DNA of 7,008 nucleotides, from contig PIXS01000157.1 of NCBI GenBank assembly GCA_003096255.1, positions 1 through 7,008 on the forward strand, given 5' to 3'. The position numbers and the translations under genes were made by a program. The notes beneath the pieces are model-generated. The model saw nothing but the letters and a program-made list of their open reading frames with translations. It ran no database searches and was not told where the DNA came from. The stretch comes from Candidatus Bathyarchaeum sp. (GTDB lineage Archaea > Thermoproteota > Bathyarchaeia > Bathyarchaeales > Bathyarchaeaceae). Position 1 is the first letter of the stretch; each line of letters opens with the position of its first letter. This document shows, piece by piece, positions 4,760 to 7,008 of this stretch.

Positions 4760-5833
4760 CTATGTTTTTTCCTCTTGTTGCCTGCTTTGTTTTATGCTAA
4801 AGATTGCGGTTACTGCAAGGTATACTCCCGCGGCTACGATTCCAAGTATTCCCCAGTAGAAATACGGCTTTTCGAAGTGTTGTATTTGAACGTTCACTGT
4901 CAAAAATCCGTTCCACTCCCAGACATCGTTGTTTGTAATCTCGAACTTGTAAGCACCCTCTTGGGCGATTGGGACTAAAATTGAACTGGCAATACCTGTG
5001 CTGGCAAAGAAGCTGTCCTGTGTTATTATCCCGTTTGGTGAAGAAACTTTCACTTTAAGATTTGATGGGTCAGTTCCTGACTTCGGAATAGAAACAATTC
5101 CTAGGCTTCCTATTGCTACTGTGATGCTGTCGTTAAGTGAAGTATGGTTTCTTGTTTGAATTGTGATTAATCGTTGTTCTGGAGCAACCTGTGGTATTGT
5201 ACGGTTAAATCTTGAATCAACCCAAATCACAGCCTTGTCCGTAACTGTAAGCGAGTTCTCTAGTTTTGGTATCGTGAACTTCCATGAATCAAAAATGCCA
5301 CTTATGCTTGTTCCGTGGTTCTGTGGTGTCTGCGAATACTCTATTTGTGCTGTAACCTCAAAAGTTTCGTTAGTACCAAGATTGTATGGAATGTTACAGT
5401 AGACTGGGGATAAAAGATTAGCAGTCGAACTTGTCGAAGTGAACGCCAGACTGGAATAGGAAACAAAATGAATGCTGGCAGCAAGGAGAACTAACGCCAG
5501 AATAATTGGATATGCTTTGGCAAACAGTTGTCGTGGCTTGGTTTTACCTTTGGATTGTTTTGGTGTTTGTTCTTCAACGCCCCCCATCAGTTTTACTGCT
5601 GCCTCTCCGAAACTTGAGAGCTTGTAGTTTCCGTCTTTAGAATGAACGGTCAAGTCTCCTAGATTCTCAAGGTGGTAGCTTAAGTGTCCACTGTCTATGT
5701 TGAGTATGTCCAAAATTTCAGAATAGGTTAATGGTTTTTCTGCGAGCATTCTCAGAATTCTTCTGCGTATGGGGTGCTTGAGGGACGTAAAAATCAGCGA
5801 ATAGGTTTCTTCCTCCAGTTTGTCTTCAGCCAT
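4760..5833 (-). CDS. Membrane-anchored ArsR-like winged-helix regulator with extracytoplasmic domain
   Basis: A 357-residue one-component transmembrane regulator. Residues 8-85 form an ArsR-type winged helix: SLKHPIRRRILRMLAEKPLT, then YSEILDILNIDSGHLSYHLE as the helix-turn-helix, then the wing DGNYKLSSFG. A basic linker (92-106) leads to membrane helix 1 (about 107-126). About 195 residues outside the membrane (130-324) are rich in Ser, Thr and Val, with sequons N155, N210, N229 and N234, and look beta-rich. Membrane helix 2 (about 326-347, YWGILGIVAAGVYLAVTAIF) and a short KQSRQQEEKT tail finish it. The DNA-binding domain therefore faces the cytoplasm, and the loop could sense the cell exterior. 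Similar wHTH-plus-membrane proteins are frequent in uncultivated archaea, mostly without known function. The ATG is supported by AGAGG 8 nt upstream. Repeats near 5896-5929 may be its operator. Two small cysteine-rich frames follow closely downstream. Confidence 0.88.
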   Translation of the reverse strand: MAEDKLEEETYSLIFTSLKHPIRRRILRMLAEKPLTYSEILDILNIDSGHLSYHLENLGDLTVHSKDGNYKLSSFGEAAVKLMGGVEEQTPKQSKGKTKPRQLFAKAYPIILALVLLAASIHFVSYSSLAFTSTSSTANLLSPVYCNIPYNLGTNETFEVTAQIEYSQTPQNHGTSISGIFDSWKFTIPKLENSLTVTDKAVIWVDSRFNRTIPQVAPEQRLITIQTRNHTSLNDSITVAIGSLGIVSIPKSGTDPSNLKVKVSSPNGIITQDSFFASTGIASSILVPIAQEGAYKFEITNNDVWEWNGFLTVNVQIQHFEKPYFYWGILGIVAAGVYLAVTAIFSIKQSRQQEEKT

Positions 5834-5841
5834 CTTTTTAG

Positions 5842-5846
5842 CCTCT
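5842..5846 (-). promoter_or_regulatory. Ribosome binding site of the membrane ArsR-like gene
   Basis: AGAGG on the minus strand lies 8 nt before the ATG at 5833 and fixes that start. A transcript with a leader is implied, unlike the apparently leaderless wHTH-PAS gene. Confidence 0.65.
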
Positions 5847-5895
5847 GGTCAAAAGATTGGCGAAATACTATTGAAAAGCATTTTTGTGAAGAAAC

Positions 5896-5929
5896 TTTTA
5901 CAAAAAACGTGTAAAACAAATTTTACAAA
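5896..5929. repeat. TTTTAC repeat cluster upstream of the membrane ArsR-like gene (candidate operator)
   Basis: TTTTACAAA occurs twice on the plus strand (5896-5904 and 5921-5929), 25 bp apart. An inverted GTAAAA (5911-5916) lies between the copies. It gives a perfect inverted repeat GTAAAA-CAAA-TTTTAC (5911-5926) and a second one with a 9-nt spacer (5896-5916). The cluster sits about 63-96 bp before the ATG of the ArsR-like gene. Placement and symmetry suit a dimeric winged-helix regulator, possibly autoregulation. The region is very A-rich, so some of this could be chance. Confidence 0.4.
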
Positions 5930-5951
5930 CAAAAAACTGTGAATCAAGTAC

Positions 5952-5957
5952 AAAAAA
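5952..5957 (-). terminator. T6 tract after the M20 peptidase gene
   Basis: On the minus strand, six T residues occur 32-37 nt after the stop of the M20 gene, and a second T-run lies at 5931-5936. An 8-bp inverted repeat (5943-5950 / 5990-5997, ATCAAGTA / TACTTGAT) brackets the first tract but has a 39-nt loop and overlaps the end of the gene. The 155-bp gap with T-tracts suggests that the ArsR-like gene has its own promoter. Confidence 0.35.
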
Positions 5958-5988
5958 GAGTCAACAAAACCCGCTAATACTTGTCTTG

Positions 5989-7008
5989 CTACTTGATTTT
6001 GTCTTTTGAAACCTTTCCCAAGTTCACAACCAAATCTTTAGTCTTCTGGATGTCTTGAAGGTAAACAAACTCGTCGACCCCGTGGTATCTGGTGTCTGCC
6101 CTGATTGTCCCGTAGCAAACAACTGGAATCCCGTTTTTGGCAAAAAAGCTCCCATCGTTTCCACCAAGCTCTGCAGCAAAAGGCAAACTTTCCCCCGTAG
6201 TTTTCTTTATGCTTTCAGAAACCGTCTGCACAAAGGGCAACTCCTGAGGCGTGTGATAACCCTGCTGCCTGTTTACCAGCTCCAAAGATGCGTCAACACC
6301 AGTTTTGTTTACTGCTGATTCGAAAAATTTCTCCAGCTCTGTTACCGCTTGGTCGATAGGCTCTTCAGGTAATAGTCGGCGGTCAAAACGAAACTCGCAA
6401 TTACCTGGAATAACGTTCTCTTTTTCTCCTGCTATGACCATAGTTACGGAATATCTGCCCCACACAAACTTGTTTGGAGAACCAGGAGGAGCCTGCAGAA
6501 CTGACCTTTTTTGTTCCACCATTTTTTTGTAGTTCTCAAACTCTGCCATCAGTTTGACTGCTTCGTTTACAGCGTTTTTAGCATTGAATGGATAACCTGC
6601 GTGCCCCTGCTTTCCGTTCACTGTTACTTTTCCCCAAATAATTCCACTAGCACCCAAAAACAGGTTTTCTGGTCCCGCATCAACAATTAGGGCAGCATCT
6701 CCTTTCAACCCGTAATCTGTCATCACGTAGTCTACGCCGTATCTGCCGCCTATTTCTTCGTCAACCCCCGCTATCAACTTGAGATTAATGTCAAGCTCCT
6801 TGCCACTTAACTCCCGCAACGCCCCCATGACCGCGGCGATTCCCGCTTTGTTATCCGCAGTGCCCCTTCCGTAGGCTTTTTCGTTCTCTATGGTCAACTT
6901 AAACGGGGGATACTTCCACCCTGTACCTGCGGGAACAACATCAAAATGGGACTCCAAAAGCAAAGTAGTATCCGAACCACAGTCAAGGGTAACAATAACA
7001 TTAGGACG
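5989..7008 (-). CDS. M20-family metallohydrolase (ArgE/DapE/CPG2-like), N-terminus outside the window
   Basis: The frame is open to the right edge, so only the last 339 residues are seen. Family members are about 400 residues, so some 60-70 are missing. The residues up to the TTG at 6963 (NVIVTLDCGSDTTLL) are clearly coding, so that TTG is not the start. The di-zinc centre is complete, numbered from the first visible codon: H21 in ESHFDVVPAG, bridging D52 in GRGTADNKAG, catalytic E84 and metal ligand E85 in VDEEIGG, D110 in IVDAGPE, and H309 in YHGVDEF. The inserted dimerisation domain starts after D110 and carries GKQGHAGYP, whose His (136) is expected to reach the partner active site. GGNDGSFFAKNGIPVV precedes the last ligand. 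Such enzymes hydrolyse amide bonds of acetylornithine, succinyl-diaminopimelate, acyl-amino acids or dipeptides. The substrate cannot be told by eye, and no biosynthetic genes lie beside it. It is probably cytoplasmic. Confidence 0.9.
   Translation of the reverse strand, partial: RPNVIVTLDCGSDTTLLLESHFDVVPAGTGWKYPPFKLTIENEKAYGRGTADNKAGIAAVMGALRELSGKELDINLKLIAGVDEEIGGRYGVDYVMTDYGLKGDAALIVDAGPENLFLGASGIIWGKVTVNGKQGHAGYPFNAKNAVNEAVKLMAEFENYKKMVEQKRSVLQAPPGSPNKFVWGRYSVTMVIAGEKENVIPGNCEFRFDRRLLPEEPIDQAVTELEKFFESAVNKTGVDASLELVNRQQGYHTPQELPFVQTVSESIKKTTGESLPFAAELGGNDGSFFAKNGIPVVCYGTIRADTRYHGVDEFVYLQDIQKTKDLVVNLGKVSKDKIK

Noticed and set aside
5943..5997. ATCAAGTA / TACTTGAT inverted repeat as a terminator stem
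   Set aside because: The loop is 39 nt and one arm lies inside the M20 coding end. The T6 tract alone is the better terminator candidate.
6961..6963. TTG as the start of the M20 gene
   Set aside because: The upstream codons to the window edge continue the M20 fold (a hydrophobic strand before ESHFDVV), so the gene is cut by the window and does not start here.
1..7008. CRISPR array, tRNA, rRNA, insertion sequence or integrase
   Set aside because: No regularly spaced repeats, no tRNA-like cloverleaf and no transposase or integrase motifs were seen on either strand.

Overview
The window looks like ordinary chromosome from an archaeon, most likely an uncultivated lineage of the Bathyarchaeia type. 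This is inferred from gene content, because no rRNA or other phylogenetic marker is present. The archaeal signs are a large secreted protein with an S-layer-like GGPVAN motif, a winged-helix protein fused to two PAS domains of a kind common in methanogens, a winged-helix regulator tethered by two membrane segments, a small ribbon-helix-helix protein, and TATA-like boxes placed as in archaeal promoters (one implies a leaderless mRNA). Base composition is moderately AT-rich.

Layout: (1) 28-2538 (+) is an 836-residue exported protein, probably an S-layer or other cell-surface protein, followed by a hairpin plus T-tract terminator. (2) 2623-3516 (-) is a wHTH-PAS-PAS regulator, convergent with the surface gene. 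It diverges from (3) a short PadR-family regulator at 3639-4016 (+) that starts with TTG. The roughly 120 bp between these two holds a TATA-like box for each direction and a cluster of GTAAYGC repeats. (4) 4117-4320 (+) is a ribbon-helix-helix DNA-binding protein, with an RNA hairpin in its leader. (5) 4339-4754 (-) holds no intact long gene. It does hold the remains of two small cysteine-rich, zinc-binding proteins, one without a start codon and one spread over shifted frames. (6) 4760-5833 (-) is a membrane-anchored ArsR-like regulator with a repeat-rich upstream region. (7) 5989-7008 (-) is an M20 metallopeptidase or deacylase that runs off the right edge of the window.

Four DNA-binding proteins lie within about 3.3 kb of the surface-protein gene, which suggests a regulatory neighbourhood. 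Nothing in the sequence proves that any of them controls the surface gene. I do not see a clear new multi-gene system. The most unusual spot is the small zinc-protein pair at 4339-4754. There a zinc-ribbon sequence can be rebuilt only by two compensating frame changes, and the first falls exactly on a canonical A AAA AAC slippery heptamer just after an ATG that overlaps the stop of the upstream frame. Indel errors or gene decay are the simplest explanations, but programmed frameshifting can be tested. No tRNA, rRNA, CRISPR array, insertion sequence or attachment site was seen.
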